Shown: positions 24,481 to 34,800 of the stretch, in pieces
Layout: every line of letters starts with the position of its first letter
How positions within the stretch are numbered: the first letter of the stretch is position 1
Source: Actinostola sp. cb2023
Lineage: Eukaryota > Cnidaria > Anthozoa > Actiniaria > Actinostolidae
Length of the DNA: 64,000 nucleotides
Reading direction: 5' to 3'
Assembly (NCBI GenBank): GCA_033675265.1
Contig: JAUJYZ010000813.1
Location: forward strand, 186,001 to 250,000
Notes under the pieces: generated by a model
What the model saw: the letters and a program-made list of their open reading frames with translations, nothing else
The model's database searches: none
Told to the model about the DNA's origin: nothing
Made by a program: the position numbers and the translations under genes

Positions 24481-24938
24481 ATGCGCAGTAAGAAGTAGCG
24501 GCTCTGGAAAGGGATCCTGGCTACACCCTGAATATATGACCATCAAGATTAACTGCATACCTAAACTGACAAGTTCTCATAGATGATAATATTGTTTTTT
24601 ATCGGCATTGTAGCAAACCCAACAACCATCAAGGAATGTCCATCTATAGCGCACACGTGTGTAATTCCGTAGTCAATCAATTTTTCATTTTGGTCACAAT
24701 GTAACTTGTGGCCAAAGTATAGAGCCTGATATGGGACAGGATTTCGCAGTCGTGCTGTATCGTTCAATCTGGCTCTGTGATACCGTGGGGCAACCTCTTT
24801 AGCTGCTTCAGATATACGTCGTTGACTCACTCTTACGCCGTTTGACTGAAAATACCCTTTCAACATTTTCCTTCCATAGGTTGGACCAAGCTATATTTAA
24901 ATGGGAACATGGTGGTTAACCCGAGTTGAACAACCTTC

Positions 24939-25038
24939 AAACGTAGACTGTGAACAGGCCGTCCTTTTCCTGCTCCAGAATCGCGCCGAGTTTCGGTAGA
25001 CCCGAACCCGCCGAGCGGACTGTTCACAGTCTACGTTT
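24939..25038. mobile_element. 100-bp MITE (AAACGTAGACTGTGAACAG ends)
   Basis: The terminal repeat AAACGTAGACTGTGAACAG pairs with CTGTTCACAGTCTACGTTT. It lies in intron 1 of the transposase gene. Confidence 0.75.
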
Positions 25039-25164
25039 GACTTACTAGTAAATATTAAATACTCTCGAAATACTCTTCATTGGGTAATAACAGATAAATC
25101 AAATCAATGCTTGTTTCAATCTGGCCCATACCGCACTACAGGCGATATTTTATACATAAAACCG

Positions 25165-25368
25165 ACATTCAAACTCACAAGGTGATTTTTGTTGTGGGAG
25201 GAAAAACCGGAGAACCCGGTGAAAAAAAACCCTCGTGGCATGGTAGAGAACAAAGAGAACAACACATCAAACAAACTCTGAATTCACATATGACCCGAGC
25301 TGGGAATTAAAGCCGGGCCACAGTGGAGAAAGGCCACTGCAGCGCTCTCACCTCTCGGCCAACCATAT
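25165..25368 (-). mobile_element. Probable tRNA-derived SINE
   Basis: On the minus strand the 5' part reads GGCCGAGAGGTGAGAGCGC (a pol III A-box-like block) and, about 45 bases on, GGCTTTAATTCCCAG (B-box-like). A body follows, ending in GGTTCTCCGGTTTTTCCTCC. This order is that of tRNA-derived SINEs. No poly(A) or simple-repeat tail and no clear target duplication were resolved. Confidence 0.5.
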
Positions 25369-25771
25369 AATTTTGCTATTATAATTTTTTTAATGTAACC
25401 GATACATACCTCCATTGTTGCCTCTGAAACTGCTTCTTTTAATTCCTGTTGTCCAGAACGATAACGAATATCGTTGATATTATAGAAGCGTCGGATGGAC
25501 CGCTCGCTTAAACCTCTTGTATCAGGAGCAATTTCCTTGAGTATATTACTTATATAATTGTAAGATTTCCCTTCAGAAACAAGTCTTCGTATCAAATCAC
25601 TGTCAAATCTCTCCATGACTTGACTGAATCAAAATGGCCGTTGTAAAATTATCCTTTATTCCTACTTTTAGTGACACCGACCTGTCAAATATATACGCAT
25701 GCGCAGATGGATAAATCACTAGTTTACGCCAACGTTGTTTCAGTTTTTATATTATACAAGAATGTACAACA

Positions 25772-26120
25772 TTATATACGAACGGTTTCCAAGGATTTTA
25801 GGAGTTATTAAATTGAAATATTAAAAAGTGGAAAAGTGAATTCAATTTTTAATAGTTTATTGTCCAATAAAATGAAAATTGGTTCAAAATTTGTTAATCC
25901 AATGTTTAATTAATGGTAAAGATAAATGGCCATAAGTACAGATTTCCCTAAAAAGATTTTGAAGTATATTGCATAATTAATTAATAAAAATGTCAAAAAG
26001 TGGAAAAGCGAATCCAAATGTCCATATTTTTTGTGTTTGAAAAATGAAAATTGACTCAAAATTTGATAATTCAAATATTCGATTAAATGGAAATACAAAT
26101 GGCCATAAGGTACACGCATT
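25772..26120 (-). repeat. Right terminal inverted repeat of the transposon
   Basis: The reverse complement matches 16,375-16,723 with a few substitutions. The outermost bases CACGCATT are followed directly by the GTCTG duplication. Confidence 0.9.
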
Positions 26121-26125
26121 GTCTG

Positions 26126-26612
26126 CTTACCTTGCCGTCTAAGTTGAAATTTTGCGCGGAATAAATGTCAGGAAGCCCAAAATAGCATTGAATGATTGAA
26201 AATAAATCAATATTTGATCGAGTAAAATATTTTTTGTCGATCTTAACTTTACGGTATAAAAACGGCACTTTTACTGAAAAGTGTTCACAATTAGAACTGT
26301 TCACAATTAGAACAACATACTGTATTCAAAAAATTCAGAGCATTTATAAGCTTAATGATGTTAATGAAGTTCAAATTAATAAAGCGAGTTGGCAGCTAGA
26401 TTATTATTTTTGAGTTGTAAATTTCATTGCATGCCTTAATTACTGAAATCGTGTCGCGTCATTTACATAATATAAATAGAAGCAAGAGAACTAGAAGCTT
26501 TTGGCTTCATAAAAGACGACCGACAGACGAAGAAACAGTTTCCGTTTTTGTCATTTCATGGTCAGTATACTGACCTTGAATGGGATGTTGATCAAGTGAA
26601 CGTCGCGTGCCG
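26126..26612. other. Unassigned stretch right of the transposon
   Basis: No gene is seen. GTTCACAATTAGAAC is tandemly duplicated at 26,281-26,312 and related GTTCTAATTGTGAAC occurs near 14,335, so this is probably another old repeat. Confidence 0.5.
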
Positions 26613-27028
26613 GGCCCCGGGGAGGGGGGGAGGGGGGGGGGGGGGGGGGGGGGGGGTACTCCCAATAATTACATGATATATATGTGCGGCGGTACATCCA
26701 GGTTATAGCCTAAAAAAAAAAACATTTATTAAGTTTTAATAATTTGCATAATGTGGTATCGGCGTTTCAGTAAAACTCCGCATGAACAATAATAATGGCG
26801 TCAGTCAGACGTAAAGGTGTTAGAGTGTTAGTCTGACAAAATATCCTGAAGACTGCATCGTATCAGATCGTAAATAAAAATTCGTAAATCCAGGTTTTTT
26901 TATTTGGGAATTTCGTAAATCCAGGTTTTCGAGTGACAAATTCCAAAAACAGGGTCCAGGTCTGAACATCTCGCCGCACATACCTAACCATTTTTTAACC
27001 AAGTACCCCCCAGAACCCCCCCCCCAGA
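26613..27028. mobile_element. G/C-run terminated MITE
   Basis: The left end is a G run (26,613-26,656) followed by GTACTCCCA. The right end is AAGTACCCCCCAGAACCCCC at about 27,000. The inner sequences TGTGCGGCGGTACATCC and GCCGCACATACCT are also inverted. Its terminal G/C runs make length and exact ends uncertain. Confidence 0.55.
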
Positions 27029-27195
27029 AGGGTGTTACTAAAACAAATAACGGAGTAATGAGTAACGAGTAACAGAGTAACGAGAAAACGAGTAACAGCC
27101 AAATTTCGCCACATAGAAATTTTCAATAGCGAGTAATGAACTAATGACAAAACGAGTAACAGCCAAATTTCGCCACAGAGAAAATTGTTCAAAAA
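27029..27195 (-). repeat. Inverted partner of 31,195-31,345
   Basis: It contains tandem GAGTAACGAGTAAC-type blocks and AGCCAAATTTCGCCACA. The plus-strand version of the same sequence is found at 31,195-31,345, also directly adjoining a C run, so both belong to one family. Confidence 0.75.
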
Positions 27196-27376
27196 CAAGT
27201 AATGAGGGTATTAAATGGATCAGTAAAGTAAGGATAATAGCCAAGTGATATATATAATATAAAATACATCTTAAAATCTTACCGTAAAAATGTCGAAAAC
27301 TTCGTGTAAACCACAGGAAGCCCAGTTAAGATGGCACCTACCACTGCGAAGACTCCTGGGAAGAACTTAGCCCAGT

Positions 27377-30300
27377 GGTCGGGCATGCGATATATACGAT
27401 GCGAAATGAAACGATGCGAAACTAAACGATGCGATACGGATATTTTGCGAAACGAGCTCTACTGTACAATATGTGATAATTGTATAATTCTTCACTCTCT
27501 AGAGGCCTCTGGTCAAGAACGAGCTAATATGTTATTGCCGTAGATGGCTCATGTAACGTATATGACAGCGGACATCACATTTCTGTAAAAATCAACCAAT
27601 CAGAATGGACCGTTCCCACGGCTGAAATGGACAAGAAACGATCGCGAAATCAAAACATCAGTTTACGTGCGTGCATGGATTGTCAAACTATATTACTGGG
27701 TGAATAAAATTCAAGAATCAGAATCTCTATAACGTGTATATCTCAGAAGCTATGAAAAGAAAGCTCAAGAGTGTCGCAGTTTACTGGGAAGATAAACAAT
27801 ACTTTACTGTTTTTCCATCCATTGACGAGCTCAACAAAGGTGGCGGCAGTCCACTGTTATTGCAGTGCAAGGCCGCCAAATCGTCCTGGTTTTAGTCTTC
27901 TATGAAACGTTGTCGTCAAGATTAGCGAATTTCCGATCCTGATAAATGTAAGTTACAAAAAGGTAGATAAAGTAATATTTTCTGGTTCTCTAGCTGTCGC
28001 CCGCGGGGAAAACCCTCCATTACCCCTTGGGGGAAATTAAGGGACAGTGACAAAACTCTCATTTCGTTTCGTAGCCGATGATTATAGCTTTTTTTGAGAA
28101 GATTTGCTTAGTTCCAAAAACCTTTACTCGAGTATTCGTGGATTTGGATGAGAGAATGAGGTATGCATTGCACGAAATTCAACGACAACGTTTCATAGAA
28201 GACTATAAAAACCATGCAGGACGTCCTTGCAATAACAGTGCCGCCACCTTTAGTTGTTGTCAATGAGCTCATCAGATCTCGTCAATGGCTTTTAAAAGCA
28301 GACTTTTTGGATGGAAAGACTAACATAAAAGGTTTCTCGATGACTTTATATGTAAAGCCTCAGAGAACAACAGATGATTTGCTTCGATGTTTACAGCCGT
28401 AGCAGAAGATAATCAGGTAATATTGACTTTATATTGTCATGATCACTGATTGTCATGGTGACTCGCTACGCTACGTACTTTTTTCAGTTTCACCGGCTCA
28501 CTATACATACTCATATATAACACAGGTCGTTCTTGACCAAAGAGGCCTCTAGAGAGTGAAGAATTACAATTATCACATATGTAAGGGTTAGAGAATAACG
28601 CGAGTGCTTTATGGGATTTAGAACTCCGAGCAGCAGATAGAAGGCCACGAGGCGCGTAGCGCCGAGTGGCCCTTCTATCAATGCGAGGCGCTCTAAATTC
28701 AATAAAGCACGAGTGTTTATTCTCTAACCGTTTTAGAATATAGTCATACTCACGAGAGTATTCTTTGGCTGCATGTCTGTTGCTTTCCCAAAGGAATACT
28801 GATTTCAAATGCACACTACGCTTATGCAAGCTGTTCAGTTGTGTGTGACTTCAGTGGAGTGAAGATGAATATCCGATCGAAGCTTGAGACTTTTAAATAC
28901 GAAGCTTGCAACGCTAGAAATTACCGATATTTGTTGTGGAAATGAAGAGCAGAAATCTCAAAGTTTCTTCAAACCAGTTAGAACGGACGAAATTGAAAAA
29001 CGAGAGAAATAATGAACACCAAAGAAAACTCAAGCACGATGTGGACATTTAATATATTGAAAGATTGGGCTACCTATATCGAAATAATCATATACGGAGA
29101 ACTTGGATGACTGATGAATATCCGTACATCTACACTTCTTGTAGAACATGGAGAAACTAGTCGTTTGTGATTTCATTTTGAAGAGTAAGTGACTTGCTAC
29201 GTTTCTTTAGTGTTTAGTATAGTGATCATGACGAGCCGCACAGAATTTAAGGCAATTATAGTTGATCGACAGTTGCTAGGATTAATTCAACAGGATTAAG
29301 TAAAGGTAGCTATCAACAGCTACGATAATGCATTATCGTATAATGCATGCTGAGCATCGGTCATGAGTCTTTCTCAATCACATTCCCGCGCTTTCTCTAC
29401 ACGACAACATATCGCTCTCTAAAATCTGCCATTTATGGTTTATTTCTGCACGATATTGGTTGATTTTGCCCAAATAGAGATATTCCATGTTCAAGCTATC
29501 TTTGTTGGTACCCAATGTGATTTGAAATTGCATTTTGACACGAAAGAATTGATATATAATTTGGCGGGAAGAAATGGCTTCTATTTTGTCCTGGAAGCAG
29601 CAGAGAAACTTGGCCCGCAAGAACTGTATCGCCGTGAGTATAGAGTTTGTTGTATTATCTGGATGCTTCCTGCCTTGGGAAGTCTCGATTTGCTTTAATT
29701 TTAACAGCTAGAAGTTGTGTTTATTTATTACATGCAGGACCCCTGCCGGTCGATGGTCTGTGATTCAGTCGAAGACTGTGAACATCAGCAAACTTAAGTT
29801 CAGAAGACGCATAAGTCCGTCACTTTATAGACATCGATATCTAATATATAGTGAGAAAAATCGACATATTTCCAATTTAACTGAAAAGACAACAGCTAAT
29901 TTCTCAATAATTAAGTAAGGATTATGTCAGAATATGGCATTCTAGTTAATAGAAAACCTATAGTCATATAAATACTACGCAATCAGAATTATGAGCTTAG
30001 AATTATATCGTTGTCCACAGTTGTAACTGCTCTACAGGATCTAAGTAAGTGTATTTCCAAAAGCAGCGCCCGGTACCTTGCAGCTCTACTGAGGAGCGGT
30101 TCTTTCACAAATCTAACCAAAGTATGAAATGACAACAAAAGCCCGGCTCTTCTCTTTACTTTACGTGTTCTTATCCCGGGTGTGTCGCCTGATAAGAACG
30201 AGCAATCGGGTGTGTCGCCTTTGCTCAGTGAGTGTAAAGAGAATTTAGCCAGAATTTCGGATGACTTTCGCTTTTAAATTTGATAAAGATAATACTAATT

Positions 30301-31194
30301 AAGAAAATTCAGCAAAGCAAAATCAAATCAATCGCTGTTTTCTTGTCGATTTCATAAGTCGACAACAATATTTTTTTTGTTTTTGAACAACGGAATTCGG
30401 TTTCGTAATAATTTATTATAACGAGAAATGCGAATGCTCTGTGATGAGTTATAGACATGTTCATTATAACAAGCCGCTAGGAAAGTGATAATTGGATCAG
30501 GCTGCGAGTACAATAGAAACCGTGATTCCCTGCCGAGATTTCCACCAACTTTTTAGCGGTGGAAACGCCTTAGCTAAGCAGTGCGGCTCGCCATGTGTAT
30601 TTCTGTATCAGTATTCATGTATAAATCTAGCTGCTTAACGAATCCAAATAACTGTCGATTTTTTGGATTATGATATAATATTTGAATAGTATTTGAAGAT
30701 TAAACTGAGATTGTTTTATAATATTTGTTGTCGATAGTTTAGTACACGTTATATTAGAGTGCAAATATTATATCCGTGAAATAAGCGCTAACATTTAGTA
30801 CGTAATTAACATTTTACTAGTTTTACTACTAAGTAGACAACAATGATAAAGCATTTGGTGCTATTTATTAGTACTATTTAGTTAGTTAACTATTTCATGG
30901 ATATAATATTTGCACTCTAGTATTCTCTAAGTTAGTCATTAGTATTCCCTATATAGAGAATACTAATAAGGCTTTGTAACAAAAGAAAACAAAGAGCTTT
31001 ATTAGTATTTTCTATATAGAGAATACTAATGAGTCCATTGTTAAAGCCCTATTAGTTACTTTATGAGATATAGAGCGCACAAATGCTGGGCGCTGATTGG
31101 TCGAGTGAGTATGACTATATTCTAATGTACAGTAGAGTTCGTTTCGCAAAAGATCTGTATCGCATCGTTTCGCAAAATATCATATAAAGCAGTC
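27377..31194. other. Repeat mosaic without supported genes
   Basis: Several inverted pairs are visible: 27,380-27,520 resembles the reverse of 28,500-28,575 and of 31,130-31,175 (CGATGCGATACGG, CTCTAGAGGCCTCT, TTTCGCAAAA blocks), and 27,823-27,905 pairs partly with 28,186-28,290. A foldback at 28,588-28,729 has ends TTAGAGAATAA...TTATTCTCTAA. Short frames at 28,078-28,402, 28,443-28,829 and 29,435-29,698 match nothing I know and have no splice context. Confidence 0.5.
30755..30919. mobile_element. TAGAGTG-TGAAACA MITE family, copy A
   Basis: The left arm is TAGAGTG, a variable CAAATATTATATC, then CGTGAAATA. The right arm is its reverse complement with one mismatch. 165 bp, with TA at the outer ends. 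Related copies are at 46,952, 47,418, 55,060 and 61,492. Confidence 0.8.
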
Positions 31195-31378
31195 GATTTA
31201 TACTCGCTATTGAAAATTTCTCTGTGGCGAAATTTGGCTGTTACTCGTTTTGTCATTAGTTCATTACTCGCTATTGAAAATTTCTATGTGGCGAAGTTTT
31301 CTCGTTACTCTGTTACTCGTTACTCATTACTCCGTTACTTGTTTTAGTAGTACCCCCCCACCCCCCCCCCCCCCCCCA
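31195..31378 (+). repeat. Partner of 27,029-27,195 plus C run
   Basis: CTCGCTATTGAAAATTTCT occurs twice here. The segment ends in GTAGTACCCCCCC and a C run at 31,348-31,378. It lies about 500 bp upstream of the CERT start codon. Confidence 0.75.
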
Positions 31379-31738
31379 GAAAACATTTTATACGCAGAAT
31401 AATTGTGGATTTTCATTTAATACACAACTGGCATAAACGTCTTGCATTTTGTTCATTGATAAAGTTTGTTGTATGCTTCTGATTTACATTAACTTTTACA
31501 ATAAAGTTGCGAGCCTGATGTGACGCGTACCCCGTAGCGCTCAGACAAAAATAGGCTTGTCTTATCACAATAAAATTGAAATTTTTATGAAATTTACGAA
31601 TACCTGATTATCAACATGAAAAATCTCCGAAATAGGTTAAAGATTTGCCGCTCAGCGATTTAAAATGCCACGGCAAGGCGGCCCGACCTACCTTGGGTTG
31701 CCTGTGGTACATGATGACGGGAAATCCCAGGCTCTGTA

Positions 31739-31801
31739 TCACGTGCTACCATAAACATGGCGGACAGGGAGGAGGAGCTGCGAAAGAAAATCAAAAAATA
31801 A
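31739..31801 (+). promoter_or_regulatory. Upstream region of CERT: E-box and 14-codon uORF
   Basis: CACGTG (31,740-31,745) is an E-box of the kind bound by USF/MITF/TFE-type bHLH-zip factors (general knowledge; binding here is untested). Directly downstream, an ATG at 31,757 in strong context (AAACATGG) opens a 14-codon frame (MADREEELRKKIKK) that stops at 31,801, 84 bases before the CERT ATG. If it is in the 5' leader, this uORF would be expected to limit CERT translation. No TATA box is evident. Transcription start is unknown. Confidence 0.4.
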
Positions 31802-31885
31802 CAGCAAGTCCTTCTCAACCAGACGATATAAACGCTATAAAACAATACACAGAGCTAGTTTATTTATCTAACATTAGTTTTAGCC

Positions 31886-34800
31886 ATGTCTGGGGATCAC
31901 ACGCCGAGTTTTAGCGACGAAGATGAAGAAGATGGTTTGGAAATATTGTCGCCTGTGCCGTCAATGCAGGGCAATTTATCGAAATGGACGAACTATTTGC
32001 ATGGATGGCAGGAGAGATGGGTTGTGTTGAAAGACGGTACTTTGTCTTATTATAAATCTGAATTTGACACAGCTTTTGGATGCCGAGGGTCGATCAGCTT
32101 AGCTAAAGCCACTATAGAGGTAAGTAATGTTTATTTAGCGATGATTCAAATCCTGCGGCTTCACTAATCTAAATTCCTTTACCTTCTTTAGAAGCCTAAC
32201 TTCTTTGACTTATTTACGATTACCACATTACAGAGTTTCTATCTTGCTATAAATATCAAAATCTCACTCGGAAATGTGATGAAATACTTTATAGTACAAT
32301 AGTCATGTTGCAAGTCTTACGTGTACCACACTTGGGAACTTTATTAGATGTAATAAATAAAAATAAGTTTAACTTCATAAGCTTAAAAGTGTGAAAAAGT
32401 TCAATTATTGTGTAAGATCGGAGATTTGAAGTATCTCTGCGATTTTCTTTTAGATATTTTCCGTTTTTGTTTATACAAAAACATTATGTCATCAACATGA
32501 CAGCAATGTTTTGTAAACAAACTAGACGCTTTAATAAGCGTTCACTCGTGCCCTGGTGCGATTGAGCACTGGGATGCATTGTAGCATGAAAGAAGTATAC
32601 TTTATATGGGCCTCCACCTTCCATTCGGTGAGGGACTGAGCTGTGAAGAACGAAGAGATCAGGAACGAACTGAACTGACCGAGACACATGTTTTCATTCT
32701 CACCCCAGACAATTTTCTTTGAGCCACTTTATAAGTAGTCAATCCTGGCAAGGAAACTCAAGCCATTCAGAATTAGCTCGTTGATTAGATAGGCCGGGAA
32801 TATTCCGTCCCTCCAATTACGAGATGTGTAAAACCTGTCTAGCAAGAGTTGCTTTAGTGTTTATCATTCTCGTTCACAGTCATACTCGATTGCAGATTGT
32901 GCTTAGTCATCATAGCTGTATTCACGACTTAAACATTTCTCAATGTTTAGATCTGAGATAACGATTATAGTCAGATCAAATCAGTGTTTGGTTACTTGTT
33001 GGGTGACTTGGTAGAACATACAGAATTTGGAATCGCCCGGCACTTGACAACATAATACCGCCGGGTCAGCTCAGAATTTGTATAAACGACCAAAATCGAG
33101 AACAAAATAACAAAACAACTACTAACAAGCAAACAAAAAGACAGTCTCTCTAAGACTTACAAGTGCCCCGGCCTTAGGCCTGGGCACGAGTAATTAAAGT
33201 CGACATTATTTTATATTGTTCCTTTGTGGATGGATCATTTCATTGAGCAGATCTAATAATAGACATGGAATAATTTCAGTTCTGTGATTGGCTGAAAGTG
33301 ATCCAATTTATTTCAAAATGTACTGAAAGTATTGGGAACGATAATACTGCGCTTTTCGGTTGAGCTTGGAACGCATCTAGTTTTATCGATTAGTTTTCGA
33401 ATGTAAAATCATAGTTTTCACATCATAACTTCTCGTTGTCAAGTTAGAATTCACTTGTTGTTATCTAGACAGAGTGCATGTGCAATAACGCTGATTGGTT
33501 ATTTTGCTCAGACTATCAATCACTGTGTGTTATTTGTCTACAATTTGTTTTGTGTCGGGACATTCTGGCGCTGGTGAGTTATTTTATATACTTCGAAGAA
33601 TCTTCAGCTTGCACTTGTCTTTCCAAGTTAAGATTGAGTACAGGGAAGAGAATAATCTTAATTTTATGATTGATGCTGTTAAGATGTACTTAAAAGTTAT
33701 AACTTTCAAATTTTAGCACAAGACAAGATCAACGGTCACAATAATGAACTTCCTAACAACAACGTTTGAGTCACTTGACAACATTATTTTTGGACTCGTT
33801 AACTAATCGATAAAACTAGATGCGTTCCAAGCTCAACCGAAAAGCGCAGTAGAATACCCTGCCACCATATCAAACTGTTATAGCGGCGCACTTTGAGAAC
33901 GATGCAAAACACAATAGATTCTATTATTATGGAAATAAAATGACAGGGTATTCTATAATCTAGCCTGAAATTGTACTGTACAATTTTATTGGTTGAAAGT
34001 TGTCATGGCAATTTGCACAAAAATCAACAACATAAATGGCTGCAAAAAAACTCATTTCCATTCAAGGTCGCAAATAAAATGCCAAACTTCAGATCATACT
34101 ATGTTAAGTACAAATAACCGGTCGAAAGTCTTACAAAAATATTGAGAACTATATGCCCAAGGAGCTGAACAAAATACATGAAGCATTTTATGTCATTGTT
34201 CACAAATGAAGTGGTGAAGACTATGAGCCAGATAGTCTACGAGTCATGATTACATCCCTTGACTGTTACTTGAATGAAACATAAAACTTACTCTTGTGCA
34301 CGAAGCAGGCAAAGCAGGAGAAGAAATCACCGAACTAGTGTTGACATGAGTACTCAAGGTAGTTAAGGTGGCTCCGTCGAAATTCCAGACGCATTCGTCT
34401 GAAATAAAACTTCGGCCATAACTTTTTTAATATTCGCGTGATGGACTATCAGACTTGCAGAAAGTTGAAGCTATTATTTGGCAATATTACAACATAATAC
34501 GATTTCCCTTTCCGCAAATATTTTTAGTGATATCGGAGCTACAATGGACCTTGTTCTCGCTACTTTAAACACGCTCAAAAAAAAATTGTCCGATAGTTTT
34601 GCGTAAAAGTTTGTGAATCGTGTTCAATTGACTTGGTGAATATACTAACTAAGTTTCAGCAAAATCGGCGAAACCAAAATAACAGCATTCAAATTCATGA
34701 CTAAAATACATAACCTGTTTATTTTGGTTTCACCGATTTTGCTGAAACAACTTTTTGAGCATGTTTAAGTAGCAAGAACAAGGTCCATTGTAGCTCCGAT

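Larger units (their letters stand above)
22258..25616 (-). pseudogene. DDE transposase/integrase-core gene (frameshifted)
   Basis: The five exons read on the minus strand are 25,616-25,410, 24,890-24,571, 23,074-22,927, 22,849-22,644 and 22,565-22,258, all with GT/AG borders. Exon 1 encodes a helix-turn-helix-like N-terminus (LVSEGKSYNYISNIL, GLSERSIRRF). Exon 2 carries the first catalytic Asp (D135 in LHCDQNEKL), exon 3 the second (D191 in VRTDHGREF) and exon 4 the Glu (E230 in PVERFW), a D-D-E triad with 38 residues between the last two. In exon 4 one extra base near 22,787, after codons for NYPVKS, throws the frame into TAA TAA TAA. The old frame resumes at once as NNNMVESG, and exon 4 length (206) is one more than the phases require. 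Without it the protein would be about 395 residues. The copy is therefore inactive unless the extra base is a sequencing error. The likely role was cut-and-paste transposition of the surrounding 9.7-kb element. Confidence 0.8.
16375..26120. mobile_element. 9.7-kb DNA transposon, IS3EU-like, decayed
   Basis: Terminal inverted repeats of about 350 bp (16,375-16,723 and 25,772-26,120) begin AATGCGTGTACCTTATGGCC. GTCTG flanks both ends (16,370-16,374; 26,121-26,125) as a 5-bp target duplication. Between them lie two convergent multi-exon genes, a RING-like protein (+) and an integrase-fold DDE transposase (-), whose 3' ends are 337 bp apart. The closest group I can name from memory is the eukaryotic IS3-related class (IS3EU). 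Both genes carry one disabling lesion, and the introns contain later insertions, so this copy is probably immobile. Confidence 0.8.

Noticed and set aside
28078..28829. Short frames at 28,078-28,402 and 28,443-28,829
   Set aside because: They overlap inverted-repeat segments, have no known domains, and the second spans a foldback MITE.
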